A stretch of 64,000 bases of DNA from AP-15 sp963795485 (lineage in GTDB: Bacteria > Pseudomonadota > Alphaproteobacteria > ATCC43930 > CGMCC-115725): assembly GCA_963795485.1 (NCBI GenBank), contig CAWCIL010000008.1, positions 1,488,001-1,552,000 of the forward strand, read 5' to 3'. The first letter of the stretch is position 1. Each line of letters starts with the position of its first letter. Below the pieces are notes generated by a model, which ran no database searches, had not been told where the DNA came from, and was given only the letters and a program-made list of their open reading frames with translations. A program made the translations under genes and the position numbers. Positions 9,373 to 19,574 of the stretch are shown here, piece after piece.

Positions 9373-9885
9373 ATGCGACGCAAGAATTTCGGCAACATGC
9401 ATTGCCCGATCGCCCGCAGCCTCGACCGGGTCGGCGAGTGGTGGTCGATCCTGATCCTGCGCGACGCCTTTTACGGGTTGTGCCGCTTCGACGAGTTCCA
9501 GAAAAACCTGGGCATCGCCCCGAACATGCTGACCCGGAGGCTGAATCGCTTGGTCGAGGGCGGCCTCCTGGAGCGGCGGCGGTACAGCGAGCACCCGCCC
9601 CGCGACGAATATGTGCTGACTGACCGCGGGCGCGATTTCCATCCGGTGCTGCTGGCCGTGCTGGGCTGGGGCAACCGCCACTTCGCCCCCGAAGGCGCCT
9701 CGGTGCAGCTGGTCAACCTGCGGACCGGCGCGGCGGTCGAACCGGTGGTCGTCGATGGCGCCACCGGCGAGAAGATCGCCGGCCCCGATTTTGCCGTCGT
9801 CGCCGGACCCGGCGCTGATGATGGCGTTCGCCGCCGCCTGGCTGAGCGCGGGCGTCGGCCCTTTGCGGCCGAGGTCGAGCGATGA
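9373..9885 (+). CDS. HxlR-family winged-helix transcriptional regulator
   Basis: A 170-residue regulator with the HxlR domain at residues 5-100: CPIARSLDRVGEWWSILILRDAFYG, IAPNMLTRRLNRLVEGGLLERR and the wing YVLTDRGRDF. Cys at position 10 of the domain is the conserved redox/electrophile-sensing Cys of several HxlR members. The C-terminal 60 residues form an extra domain with NLRTGAAVEPVVVD, common in the longer subgroup. GGAGG sits 7 bases before the ATG at 9373. The gene overlaps emrA by ATGA, so it probably controls the efflux pump from the palindrome upstream. Confidence 0.9.
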   Translation: MRRKNFGNMHCPIARSLDRVGEWWSILILRDAFYGLCRFDEFQKNLGIAPNMLTRRLNRLVEGGLLERRRYSEHPPRDEYVLTDRGRDFHPVLLAVLGWGNRHFAPEGASVQLVNLRTGAAVEPVVVDGATGEKIAGPDFAVVAGPGADDGVRRRLAERGRRPFAAEVER

Positions 9886-11016
9886 GCGCGCAAGTTCTCG
9901 ACCGCAGTACGACCGGCGAGATCGCCCCCGACAGTGTGCGCGGCCGCGGTGTCGGTGGGCGGCATATCCGCTTCGACCGGCGTCTCGCGCTCGTGGCGCT
10001 CGGCCTGATCGCCGCGGGCGGGGTCGCCTGGTATGGCTGGGACTGGTGGCGGGTCGGGCGCTTTATCGAGACCACCGACGATGCCTATGTCGGCGGCAAC
10101 GTCACCACCCTGTCACCGCATGTTGCCGGGTTCGTGTCGAAGATACTGGTCGGCGACAACCAGTTCGTGCATTCGGGTCAGCTGGTGATCGAGCTCGACG
10201 ATCGCGACTATTTGGCCAATCTGGCGCATGCCGAGGCCGTGGTTCGGAACCAGAGTGCGGCGCTCATCAATCTACATGCCAAATACGCGCTCCAGCAATC
10301 GATGATCCAAAAGGCCGAGGCCGACCTGTTGGCAAAGGAGGCTGACGCCGGATACGCACGCGAAGACGCCGCGCGCTATCATAAGCTGGCGCTGACGACC
10401 TTCGGCACAGTGCAGAACGATCAGAAGGCGTTCGCCGCGGATCAAAGGGCGGAGGCGACGGTCCGCGCAGGTGCCGCCGGCCTCGCCGCCGCCAGGCAGC
10501 AGCTTGCCGTCATCGACACCGAGATCGCCGAAACGGAGGCGAGCCAGGCGCAGGCGCAGGCCGATCTGCGCACCGCCCAACTTGACCTCGGCTACACCAG
10601 GATCCGCGCCCCGATCGACGGCTATATCGGCGATCGCGCCGCGCAGATAGGTGCATATGCAACCGTCGGCACGGCGCTGCTCTCGATCGTCCCGGCGCAA
10701 GGATTGTGGGTCGACGCCAATTTCAAGGAAGACGAGCTCGCCCGGATGCGGCCGGGGCAGAGGGCGTCGCATTGTCGCCGACGTGCTGCCAGGCCATACC
10801 TTCGAGGGCCGGGTGCTGAGCCTCGCCCCGGCGACCGGCGCCGTCTTCAGCGTCATTCCGCCGGAAAACGCGACTGGCAATTTCACCAAGATCGTGCAGC
10901 GCGTCCCGGTCCGCATCGCCGTCGCCGACGGGGCGGGAACCTTGGGCCTTTTGCGTCCCGGCCTATCGACGACGGTCAGCGTCGACACGCGCTCATCGGC
11001 GGCGAACCGCCGATGA
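9882..11016 (+). CDS. emrA: EmrA/HlyD-family membrane fusion protein, apparent frameshift near 10767
   Basis: Periplasmic adaptor of a drug efflux pump. Residues 30-52 form the single inner-membrane anchor (LALVALGLIAAGGVAWYGWDW), followed by the signature TTDDAYVGGNVTTLSPHVAGFV, a long coiled coil rich in Ala/Glu/Gln, and the lipoyl/beta-barrel half TRIRAPIDGYIGDRAAQIGAYATVGT. After GLWVDANFKEDEL the frame breaks: one extra base at about 10767 restores IVADVLPGHTFEGRVLSL and ends at 11016. The overlap with the regulator (ATGA) and with emrB (ATGA) shows an operon. The substrate is unknown. Confidence 0.87.
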
Positions 11017-12573
11017 GCGCCCCCGAGAAGGCAACCGCACCGAGCATTATTCCGTTCGCGGTCATGTGCGTCGGCATGTTCGTGGCGCTGCTCGACATCC
11101 AGATCGTCGCCTCATCGCTGCAGGACATCGGCGGCGGACTGTCGGCGGCGCAGGACCAGATCAGCTGGGTGCAGACCGCCTATCTGATCGCCGAGATCAT
11201 CGTGATCCCGCGTCAGCGGCTGGTTGACCCGGGTGTTTTCGACGCGCTGGCTGTTCGCCGCCTCGGCCGCCGGGTTCACCCTCGCCAGCCTCCTATGCGC
11301 AATCGCCTGGAATATTGAGAGCATGATCGTGTTCCGGGCATTGCAGGGGCTGCTCGGCGCGTCGATGATCCCGACCGTCTTCACCTCGTCCTTTCACTAT
11401 TTCCAGGGACAGCGCCGGGTCTATTCGGCGGCGGTGGTGGGCGCCATCGCTTCGGTCGCGCCGACTCTGGGGCCGGTGATCGGCGGCTGGATCACCGACA
11501 CGCTCGACTGGCGCTGGCTGTTCTACATCAATCTCTTGCCGGGCTTGATCGTCGCCGCGAGCGTGCCATTGCTGGTCAAGATCGACCGGCCGGACCTGTC
11601 GCTGCTGAAGGGTGCGGATTATCCCGGCATGGTGCTGTTGGCGATCGCCCTCGGCACTCTCGAATATGTGCTCGAAGAAGGCGCGCGCTGGAACTGGTTC
11701 GACGATTCGACGATCACCAGCTGCGCCTGGATCGCGGCGATCGCCGGCATCCTGTTTGTCGCCCGCAGCCTGACCTATGCCCAGCCGGTCGTCGACCTGA
11801 AGGCGCTCGGCAACCGGAATTTTTCGCTCGGCTGCTTTTTGTCCTTTGTCACCGGCATCGGCATCTTTTCGACGATCTACCTGACGCCGCTGTTTCTGGG
11901 CTATGTGCGCGGGTTCAGCGCCTGGCAGACCGGGACCGCGATCTTTTCGACCGGTGTCGCCTCGCTGATCGGCGTGCCGGTCTATGTGACGCTCGCCCGC
12001 AAGATCGACATGCGCTGGCTGATGATGTTCGGGTTGGCGAGCTTCGGGCTGTCGATGTGGTCGTTCAGCTTTATCACCCATGACTGGGGTGCGGCCGAAT
12101 TGCTGATCCCGCAGCTGCTGCGCGGCTTTCCGCAGGTCTTCGCGGTGGCGCCGAGCGTCAACCTCGGTCTCGGCAGCCTGCCGCCGGACCGGCTCAAATA
12201 TGCGAGCGGACTCTTCAACATGATGCGCAATCTCGGTGGTGCTGTCGGGATCGCGGTCTGCGGCGCGATCCTCAACGACCGCACCAACCTGCATTTTGTC
12301 GACATCGCCTCGAAGCTGACCCCGGCGAATGGTGCCATGGAGCGGCTGCTGCACGGCATGACCGAGCGCTGGGGCGCGGCCCTCGGCGGACCGGTCGCCG
12401 GACACGCAGCCGCGCTCGACCAGCTTTGGCACCTCGCCTACCGCGAAGCTTCGACCCTCGCCTATGCCGACGCCTTTCGCGCGATCATGATCGCCTTCGC
12501 CGTCGCGACCCTGCTGGTGCCGCTGATGCGCAAGGTGGCGGCACCCAAGGCGCCGCCGGCCGAAGCCCACTGA
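11013..12573 (+). CDS. emrB: EmrB/QacA-family (DHA2) drug efflux MFS transporter, apparent frameshift near 11212
   Basis: A 14-helix DHA2-type antiporter paired with the upstream EmrA-like adaptor. The N-terminus reads FAVMCVGMFVALLDIQIVASSLQDI...WVQTAYLIAEIIVIP. The family motif D(I/V)QIVASS in helix 1 and GPVIGGWITDTLDWRWLFYIN (motif C) are clear. Four bases at 11211-11214 stand where three are expected; removing one joins the N-terminal 66 residues to SGWLTRVFSTRWLF. The remaining 449 residues run uninterrupted to 12573, ending in AFRAIMIAFAVATLLVPLMRK. The break falls at loop 2-3 and leaves no evidence of other decay. Confidence 0.87.
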
Positions 12574-12595
12574 CCTGTCGTTCGTCTCCAACTCG

Positions 12596-13561
12596 TCAGC
12601 GCCGGCGGTCGATCTGCACCGTGGCGGTCATCCCCTCGACCAGCAGCACGCCCTTCGGCACGTGGTCGATATGGATGCGCACCGGGATGCGCTGCGCCAG
12701 CCGCACCCAGGTGAAGATCGGGTTGACGTTGGCGAGCCCCTCGCCGGACGGCTGCGCATTCGCGACGCTGATCGCGCGGGCGACGCTGCCGACATGACCG
12801 CGCACGATGCGGCGATAGCCCATCAGCTTGACGGTCGCCGGATCGCCGACCTGGATCCCGTCGAGATTGGTTTCTTCGAAATAGCCGTCGACCCAAAAGG
12901 AATCGGCATCGACCAAGGAAATCAGGTTTTGTCCGACGGTCGCGTAGTCGCCCTGCTGGGCCAACAAATTGGTGACGTAGCCGTTGACCGGCGAACGGAT
13001 CTCGGTGCGCTGCAGATTGACCTGCGCCTGGTTCAGGTTGGCCACGGCCTGCTGATAAGTGGCCTGCGCGGCGATCGCATTGCTCTCGAAGGTCTGCTTC
13101 TCCTCGATCGTGGTCGAGAGCGTGGTCAAGGCGCGCCGGCGCTGGGCCTCGCGCGCGGTGTTCTCGGCGTTGGCCTCGGCCTGCTGCACCGCCGCCTCGG
13201 CGAGGCTGACCGCGATCTTGTAATTGGTCGGGTCGATGACCATCAGCAGCTGGCCCTTGCGCACCAGCTGGTTGTCGGCGACCGGCAGCGAGACGATCTC
13301 CCCGGCGATCTGCGGCGCGATCGTCACGACATAGGCGCGCACCGTGCCGTCGCGCGTCCACGGCGCGGCGACGTAGGCGTCCCACATCGCCCGGCCGAGC
13401 ACGACCGCGACGGCGACCGCGACCAAGGTAATCAGAAACGGGAAAATCCGGATGCGCGAGCGGCGGGTGCGGCCGGCGGTGGTCACGGGCGGGCGATGCA
13501 AGTCGTCGAGGAGGTCGCTGCTCCTCGCTTCCTCCTTTGGCCTGAGCTCGACGTCGTTCAT
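12596..13561 (-). CDS. aaeA: HlyD-family efflux adaptor (AaeA-like)
   Basis: A 321-residue membrane fusion protein. One membrane anchor lies at residues 40-60 (FPFLITLVAVAVAVVLG), then APWTRDGTVRAYVVTIAPQIAGEI, the signature of the AaeA/p-hydroxybenzoate efflux adaptors. A short coiled coil and TEIRSPVNGYVTNLLAQQGDYATVGQ follow. It lies 9 bases downstream of the DUF1656 gene in the order FUSC-DUF1656-HlyD, which matches the aaeBXA arrangement for export of aromatic carboxylic acids. It converges on emrB; the two stop codons are 22 bases apart. Confidence 0.85.
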   Translation of the reverse strand: MNDVELRPKEEARSSDLLDDLHRPPVTTAGRTRRSRIRIFPFLITLVAVAVAVVLGRAMWDAYVAAPWTRDGTVRAYVVTIAPQIAGEIVSLPVADNQLVRKGQLLMVIDPTNYKIAVSLAEAAVQQAEANAENTAREAQRRRALTTLSTTIEEKQTFESNAIAAQATYQQAVANLNQAQVNLQRTEIRSPVNGYVTNLLAQQGDYATVGQNLISLVDADSFWVDGYFEETNLDGIQVGDPATVKLMGYRRIVRGHVGSVARAISVANAQPSGEGLANVNPIFTWVRLAQRIPVRIHIDHVPKGVLLVEGMTATVQIDRRR

Positions 13562-13570
13562 CGGGCGCCC

Positions 13571-13774
13571 TCAGCGTGCGAAAAAGAGGACCATCGACGA
13601 CAGCACGATGACATAGACCGCCGAGACGAACAACGCTGGGTGCCAGACGTAGCGCAACAGGTCGAACCGGTCGGCGACACGGCGCAGCAGAACCACGACC
13701 ACCCAAGCCGCGGCCAACATCAACGACATCGGCGCGACATAGACGCCGAAGAAATCAATCTCGGCGAACCTCAC
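13571..13774 (-). CDS. DUF1656 small membrane protein (AaeX-like)
   Basis: A 67-residue protein with two membrane helices (VAPMSLMLAAAWVVVVLLRR and WHPALFVSAVYVIVLSSMV), beginning FAEIDFFGVYV as is typical for DUF1656/AaeX. The start is the GTG of a GTGA overlap with the end of the FUSC gene, which fixes it. A longer in-frame reading upstream is only the shadow of the FUSC gene. The role is unknown; it always accompanies AaeB-type pumps. Confidence 0.82.
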   Translation of the reverse strand: MRFAEIDFFGVYVAPMSLMLAAAWVVVVLLRRVADRFDLLRYVWHPALFVSAVYVIVLSSMVLFFAR

Positions 13775-15843
13775 CGCGGCTCCTTTGCGTCGAAATAAGA
13801 CGAATACTGGGTAAGCGCCTCGGACATTGCAAGAATGCCGGCGCGCGCTCGCATTCTGAGCGGCGCGTCGCCCGAGTGCTCGGCGAGGATGGACTCGAGC
13901 CGGCCCAAATGCCTGATCGCGCTGTCGCTGTCGCCTTCCGCCACCGCGGCAAGCGCCGCGGCGAGCCCGACGCCGAAACCGGCGGTGCCGGCAAAATCCC
14001 TCAGGTGAATGATCTCGACTCCGACGGTGAGCGCCCCCATCAGCCGCGCCCGATCCTCCGAGGTAGCTCCCGCCGGCAATACCGACAGGCGTCCGTACAA
14101 ACGCCCTTCCCAATCGTCCTGCGTCGGCGGCACCAGGCGCGCCGCCATCCGGCGCAGATCGCGCAAGGTCAGAGCCAGCAGACGGCGGGTGCGAAACGCC
14201 GGCGACAATGGCGGCAGCAGGCGGAACGCGAGCATGGCGGCGCCGAGCCCAGCGACGATCGCCAGCGCCGAGTTGTAGAATTGCTGAGTGTTATAAATGT
14301 TGGGGTTTTGCGGCCCGAGGACCGGAATGAAGATGCTGGCCATACCCGTGAACAGGCCGGTCAGCAGAGCCGTGCGCCACGGCACGGCCATCAGAGCAGC
14401 GACCGGCACCAGGTAGATCCCGATCGCAAGGCTGAAGCCGGCAAAGGTCGTGATGTCGGGCAGCACGGCAAAGTTGATTACCGCGGCGGCAGCGGTGGTC
14501 AGCAGCACGCCCAGCATGAAGCTGGTCGCCGCGGCGTAAGCCTGGTCGCCCCTGGTTGCGAACAGGAGGACACCTATCGCGGCGAAGGTGATGGCCGCGG
14601 CCCCGCCCGGCCAGGCGGTGGCGATCCAGAACAGTGCGACCGCGCCGATGGTGACAAACGCGCGCCCGGCATTGACAAAAGCCGGCAGCAAGTCCGGAAC
14701 CCGCAGCCGGGCGGTCGGATGCGGGGTGTTGGCTCGCGTCGGATCGTCGACCAGCAGGGACAGCCCGTTGAGTGCCAGCGAGATGCCTTGGAGCGCCCTG
14801 CCGGCGCGGTCGGCGATCAGTCGCAGCGACGGTGTCGAGACCGGCAACTCGATCAGCCTGAGGACCGCGGCATCGCAGATGATGCCGAGGCGGCACGGCG
14901 CCGCTGCCCAGCCGGGAGCGCTGCCGCCCACCGGCGCGGATCGCAGCTCCGCTGGCAGCCGCCGCAAAATAATCTCGGCATCGCCGCGGCTCTCTTCGGT
15001 CGAGACCCGCTCCAGGTGATAGGCCGCGGTGCGCCAGGCAGCCAGTGCGGCAAACAGACCGTCGAGCGCGTCCTGCAAGATGCGCGAGTGATAGCGCAGC
15101 GTCGAGGATTCGCCGAGCGCTTGATCGATCACCGCGTCGAGGGCGATGACGCGTCGGATCAGGTCGACGCGGATCTCGCGCGTCGGCACCTGCTGCGGCC
15201 CGGCGAGTCCCAGCGTCCGGGCGAGCCGTCCGATGATCTCGGCTGCGAGGCCGGCGAATTGCGCCGCAAGCCGGCGCCGCGCCGTGCCGAAATCGGTCCC
15301 GGCGAGCACGATGCCGGCGCAGACGATGCCGATGCAGATCTCGCTGGCGCGGTCGATCGCAAACGTAAAGGCTTGCCCGTTGGCGCCGCCGACCGCACCG
15401 AGCTCGTCGCTGGCGATGATCGCTGCGGTGAAACCGGCAAGCGCTGCAGCATAGGTTGCGAAGTTGCGCAGCACCGTGGCGAGAAACCCGCAGATCGCCG
15501 CCCACAGCGCCAAGCCCACGAAAAAACCGATGCGGCTCTGCGGAAAAATCGCGGTCAAGACGACTGCAGCCACCGCCCCGACGACCGTGCCGATCAGCCG
15601 GAACCAGCCCTTGCGCAACGACGCGCCGAGCTGCGGCTGACAGACGATCGCCGCGGTCGTTCCGGCCCAGAACGGATTGTCGAGCTCGAGCCAGAACGCG
15701 ACGTAGAGCGCGAGGCAGACCGAAGCCCACAGCCGCAATCCGAAGAGCAGCGCCGGGCCGGCCGCTTGGAGGACACCCGAAGCAGAATCGACCCAGCGCG
15801 CGATCCCGCCGAGTTGGCCGGCCGATGGCTCTGCCTCGGCCAT
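13771..15843 (-). CDS. aaeB: FUSC-family (AaeB-like) aromatic acid exporter
   Basis: A 690-residue transporter with two FUSC membrane blocks. The first, from about residue 40, is GLRLWASVCLALYVAFWLEL followed by TTAAIVCQPQLGASLRKGWFRLIGT. The second, from about residue 400, is FVTIGAVALFWIATAWPGGA. A soluble domain lies between them. The family exports fusaric acid and hydroxybenzoates. The ATG at 15843 is chosen from family alignment; an in-frame GTG at 15936 would add 31 residues. It is the first gene of the operon and overlaps the DUF1656 gene by GTGA. An inverted repeat at 16049-16065 may be its operator. Confidence 0.87.
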   Translation of the reverse strand: MAEAEPSAGQLGGIARWVDSASGVLQAAGPALLFGLRLWASVCLALYVAFWLELDNPFWAGTTAAIVCQPQLGASLRKGWFRLIGTVVGAVAAVVLTAIFPQSRIGFFVGLALWAAICGFLATVLRNFATYAAALAGFTAAIIASDELGAVGGANGQAFTFAIDRASEICIGIVCAGIVLAGTDFGTARRRLAAQFAGLAAEIIGRLARTLGLAGPQQVPTREIRVDLIRRVIALDAVIDQALGESSTLRYHSRILQDALDGLFAALAAWRTAAYHLERVSTEESRGDAEIILRRLPAELRSAPVGGSAPGWAAAPCRLGIICDAAVLRLIELPVSTPSLRLIADRAGRALQGISLALNGLSLLVDDPTRANTPHPTARLRVPDLLPAFVNAGRAFVTIGAVALFWIATAWPGGAAAITFAAIGVLLFATRGDQAYAAATSFMLGVLLTTAAAAVINFAVLPDITTFAGFSLAIGIYLVPVAALMAVPWRTALLTGLFTGMASIFIPVLGPQNPNIYNTQQFYNSALAIVAGLGAAMLAFRLLPPLSPAFRTRRLLALTLRDLRRMAARLVPPTQDDWEGRLYGRLSVLPAGATSEDRARLMGALTVGVEIIHLRDFAGTAGFGVGLAAALAAVAEGDSDSAIRHLGRLESILAEHSGDAPLRMRARAGILAMSEALTQYSSYFDAKEPR

Positions 15844-15936
15844 CAGCCTGAGCCGCCGCGCGATCGTGAACCCCGAAATGCGATGCGCCGTCTCCCTGTT
15901 ATTAGGCGCGAGCAGGCGATACTTTCGCGCCAGCAC

Positions 15937-16356
15937 GCCCGCAAACAGCGGTCGGGGAAAGAATCTCCACCTGCTTTTCCTGTTTTATCAGGTCGAGATC
16001 AGGTGCAGCCTTTTCATAGCGACCACGGGTTGCGGTTCTCAATAAGCAATTGTGATTACCACAATATCTATGTCCTGTCAAGTCCCGGTCATTGCGCAAG
16101 GAGCCGTCATTGTTCAGATGCGAAACCTTGAACTCGCGCCGCTTGAAGGTCTTTATCGCGAGGGCAGACGATCTGATCGCGCCGGTATCAGCGAAGTCCG
16201 CTCGGTTCGGCGCGGCTCATCGGCTCAACACCGGAGTTAGCGAGATCGCAGCGAGGGCTTTCGAGTGATCAAATGGAGTTAATTTATCCATCGGCATCTT
16301 GCGTTATCCGGACGAACTTGGAATCCTCAATCCAACGCGAACGCCTCGGGGAAGCC
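15937..16356. other. Divergent intergenic region between the aaeB-like operon and the dioxygenase gene
   Basis: About 420-510 bases (depending on the FUSC start) with no convincing gene. A short open frame at 16052-16240 on the plus strand lacks a ribosome site and family features. The region is AT-richer around 16040-16075 and holds the inverted repeat listed separately, so it probably carries the two divergent promoters. Confidence 0.45.
16049..16065. promoter_or_regulatory. Inverted repeat, candidate operator of the efflux operon
   Basis: ATTGTG-ATTAC-CACAAT is a perfect 6+6 palindrome with a 5-base spacer in an AT-rich patch of the divergent promoter region. It also fits the T-N11-A layout bound by LysR-type regulators, the class that controls aae operons in enterobacteria. 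No regulator gene is adjacent, so the assignment is tentative. Confidence 0.4.
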
Positions 16357-17334
16357 ATGCCTGATTTGTCCATCTCCACCCAGCCGATCACCAGCCCGAG
16401 CGCGTGGGCGCGGGCGGATGTCCGCACCGAGGATTGGCGGGTCGCGCTGTCGCGCGAGTGTCTCGACGAGATCCGCCGCGTGGTCGACGAGTTGCGCGCC
16501 TACCCGCTACCGACAATCGTGCTCAGTCCAGCTGATTTCGCGATGCCGGCCTGCCATGCCGCAATGGCGCGGGTGCGCGACATTCTCGCCCATGGCGTGC
16601 GCTTTGCGATTGTGGACCGGCTGCCGATGGCCGAGATCGACGCCGACGAGGCGACGGCGGTCTATTGGCTGTTGTCCGGCATGATCGCGCGGCCGGTCGC
16701 GCAGAAGCTCGACGGCACGCTGATCTATGACGTGCTCGACACCGGGCAGCAGGCATTACCCGGCTCGGGGGTGCGGCCGGACAAGACCAATACCGAGATC
16801 CGCTTTCACAATGACAACGCGTATAATGACACGCCGCCCGAGCATGTCGGCCTCCTCTGTCTTCGCGCGGCGCTGAGCGGCGGCCACAGCCGGGTGATCA
16901 GCTTTCACACCGCGCACAATTTGCTGCTGGCGCGGGCGCCGGACCGGTTGGCACGGCTGTACCAGTCGTTTTGGTTCGACCGCCAGCGCGAATTTCATGC
17001 GGGCGAAAGCCCGATCTTCGCCGCCCCGGTATTCGATGCCGGCGCCGAGCTGAAGGCGCGGTTCAGCGTCCACCAGATCAACAGCGGCTATGCGCTGCGG
17101 GGCGAGCAGCTCGACGTCGTTGGCGAGGCTGCCGTCTCGACAATGCTGGAGATCTTCGAGGACGACGGGCTGTCGATCGATTTCGACCTCGAGCCGGGTC
17201 AGATGCAATTCGTCGACAACCGAGCGTTAGGGCACAGCCGCACCGCGTTCGTCGATGATCCCGACCCCGCGGCCAGGCGTCACCTGGTGCGTCTGTGGCT
17301 GCGCGACGGCGGCCGCCGCGCCTATCCCGGCTGA
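16357..17334 (+). CDS. TauD/TfdA-family Fe(II)/2-oxoglutarate-dependent dioxygenase
   Basis: A 325-residue enzyme of the TauD/gamma-butyrobetaine hydroxylase clade. The iron facial triad is visible as HNDNAYND (HxD) and the distal His in NRALGHSRTAF; the 2-oxoglutarate arginine is in RRHLVRLWLRD. These enzymes hydroxylate small organic acids, sulfonates or amino acids. The ATG at 16357 follows GGGGAAG. The upstream in-frame extension to 16273 has no family similarity. It is divergent from the aromatic acid efflux operon, but no functional link is shown. Confidence 0.85.
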   Translation: MPDLSISTQPITSPSAWARADVRTEDWRVALSRECLDEIRRVVDELRAYPLPTIVLSPADFAMPACHAAMARVRDILAHGVRFAIVDRLPMAEIDADEATAVYWLLSGMIARPVAQKLDGTLIYDVLDTGQQALPGSGVRPDKTNTEIRFHNDNAYNDTPPEHVGLLCLRAALSGGHSRVISFHTAHNLLLARAPDRLARLYQSFWFDRQREFHAGESPIFAAPVFDAGAELKARFSVHQINSGYALRGEQLDVVGEAAVSTMLEIFEDDGLSIDFDLEPGQMQFVDNRALGHSRTAFVDDPDPAARRHLVRLWLRDGGRRAYPG

Positions 17335-17400
17335 ACAGAGCGCCGAGAACCGGCTATGTCGCTGAGGATTAATTAACCATTCTCGGGCATTGTCGCGGGC

Positions 17401-18175
17401 ATGTCGTCGCTGACGATCACCGCGATCGTGCTGTTCTGCGTGCTTGCCGGGTCGCTGCTCGGGATGTGGCTCGGCGGTCGCTTGCCCGAGCATCACCGCT
17501 CGGCCGAGTCGCGCGACGCGATCAAGCTCGCCACCGGAATGCTGTCGGTATTGGCGGCATTGGTGCTGGGGCTGTTGATCGCCAGCGTCAAGAACGCGTT
17601 CGACAATACCGACTCCGAGATCCGCCATTTCGCCGCCACCCTGATACTGTTGCACCAGACGCTGGCAGATTACGGGCCGGAGACCGCCGAAGCGCGCGCC
17701 ATGCTGCGGCATTACAGCCGGCTGCGCGCTCGCCGACAACTGGCCCGAGGACGAGGCCCCGGTGCGGATGGAAGATAAGGAGGCCGGAAAGCTGCTCGAT
17801 GGGGTGCGCACCGCGGTGCTGCGACTCCCCGGCGGGAGCCCCCGCCGCGATGCGCTGCGCGCCGACGCTGCATCCTTGGTCGATGATGCGCTGAAAACTC
17901 GCTGGCTATTGATCGAACGCTCGGAAAGCTCGATCCAGCCGCTGTTTCTCGACATATTGATCGCCTGGATCACTCTGATTTTTGTCAGCTTTGGCTACAA
18001 CGCCCCGCGCAACGCCACGGTGGCGACCAGTTTTTTCCTGAGTGCTGTGGCGCTCGCCGGCTGCATCTTGCTGATCGTCGAGATGGACACCCCGTTCGAG
18101 GGGCTGATCACCGTGTCGAGCACGCCGATGCGCGATGCCCTGGCGCATATGACCCCGCAGCCGTCCGCCGATTAG
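17401..18175 (+). CDS. DUF4239 (bestrophin-like) membrane protein, apparent frameshift near 17730
   Basis: An intact DUF4239 protein is recovered if one extra C near 17730 is removed: HYSRL then reads ALADNWPEDEAPVRMEDKEAG. The N-terminal half has two helices (ITAIVLFCVLAGSLLGMWLGG and LSVLAALVLGLLIASVKNAF) with the conserved DSEIRHFAATLILLHQTLADYG. The C-terminal half has two more (LFLDILIAWITLIFVSFGYNAP and TSFFLSAVALAGCILLIVEM) with the family ending DTPFEGLITVSS. This layout is the bestrophin-like anion channel-related fold. Function in bacteria is unknown. Both parts keep codon usage typical of the genome, so the break is probably a sequencing error. Confidence 0.82.
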
Positions 18176-18258
18176 CTCGGCCGGTCATTCGGCTTGTCAT
18201 GCGGCGGGGAGACGGCGAAGCTGGCGAAAATACCTCATTCAGCGTGGCGAGGAAGCAG

Positions 18259-19574
18259 ATGTCCCGCACCCAGGCCATCAATATCGATATCGGGGCGGCG
18301 CTCGCCGAGGCCGAGGAGCAGTACCGGAGGCAGAACCCGAAGAGCCTCGCCCAGCACCGCGAGGCCTGCGCCGCGATGCCGGGCGGCAACACCCGCGCCT
18401 CGATCCATGTCGACCCGTTCCCGCTGACGATGGCGCGCGGCGAGGGGGCGCGGTTGTGGGACCTCGATGGTCACGAATACGCCGATTTCCTCAGCGAGTT
18501 CACCGCCGGGATCTACGGCCATTCGCACCCGCTGATCCGCCGCGCGATCGAGGACGCGCTCGCCGGCGGCCTCAATTTCGGCGCGCATGGCGAGGCCGAA
18601 GCGCGGTTTGCCGCGGCGGTGTGCGCCCGCTTCCCGTCGATCGACCTGGTGCGCTTCACCAATTCCGGCACCGAGGCCAATCTGATGGCGGTCGGCGCCG
18701 CGCGCGCGATCACCGGCCGGCCCAAGATCCTGGTGTTCGCCGGCGGCTATCATGGCGGCGTCTTTTATTTCCGCGGTCATGGCAGCGCGCTCAACGCACC
18801 GTTCGAGTTTCTGGTCGGCCGCTACAACGATCTCGCCGCGGTCGAGGAGCTGGTCCGGCCGCACCGGGCCGAGCTCGCCGCGATCCTGATCGAGCCGATG
18901 CAGGGCACCACCGGCTGCATCCCGGCCGAGCACGGCTTTCTCGCCGGGCTGCGGGCGCTGGCGAGCGAAACCGGCGCGCTCTTGATCTTCGACGAGGTGA
19001 TGACCTCGCGGCTGGCGCCGGGCGGGTTGCAGGAGGTGCACGGCATCCTCCCGGACATGACCACCTTGGGCAAATATCTCGGCGGCGGGATGAGCTTTGG
19101 CGCCTTTGGCGGGCGGGCCGAGATCATGGAGCGCTTCGACCCGCGCCGGGCCGACGCGTTCCAGCACGCCGGCACCTTCAACAACAATGTGCTGACGATG
19201 AACGCCGGTCTGGTCGGGCTGACCGAGATCTACACCCCCGAGCGCGCCCGCGCCCTGAACGAATGGGGCGACGCGCTGCGCCAGCGGCTCAACGCCGTCG
19301 TGCGCCGGCACCGGCTGGCGATGCAGTTCACCGGCTTGGGCTCGATGATGTCGGTGCACATGACCGACCGGCCGATCCGCTCGGAGGAGGATGCGGCGAG
19401 CGGCAATGGCGCGCTTGCGCGACCTGTTCTGGTTCGACCTCGTCGCCCGCGGCCTCTGGTTTGCCAAGCGCGGCATGTTCGCCTTGTCGATCGCCCTCGA
19501 CGACCACGACGCCGACCGGCTCGCCGACGCCGTCGAAGACTTCGCCCAGACCCGCGCGCCCGCTGTTCGGATAG
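18259..19574 (+). CDS. HemL-like class-III aminotransferase, two apparent frameshifts (about 19408 and 19560)
   Basis: A PLP enzyme of the glutamate-1-semialdehyde aminomutase/aminotransferase class-III family. Signatures: MPGGNTRASIHVDPFP near the N-terminus, VRFTNSGTEANLMAV, AGGYHGGVF, LLIFDEVMTSR and the PLP lysine in TTLGKYLGGGMSFGAFGGR, then HAGTFNNNVLTMNAG. After residue 380 an extra G near 19408 shifts the frame. Past it the sequence reads ARLRDLFWFDLVARGLWFAKRGM..., and an extra C near 19560 separates this from the expected ending TRAPLFG at 19574. GAGGAAG precedes the ATG at 18259. It is probably an amino-acid-modifying aminotransferase, not the heme-pathway HemL, since a non-HemL NNN motif is present. 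Confidence 0.84.

Noticed and set aside
13571..14113. Long reading of the DUF1656 gene upstream to 14113
   Set aside because: It overlaps the FUSC gene in another frame; the GTGA overlap and family N-terminus give the short gene.
16052..16240. Small 62-residue frame upstream of the dioxygenase
   Set aside because: No ribosome site, no family features, and it lies in the promoter region.
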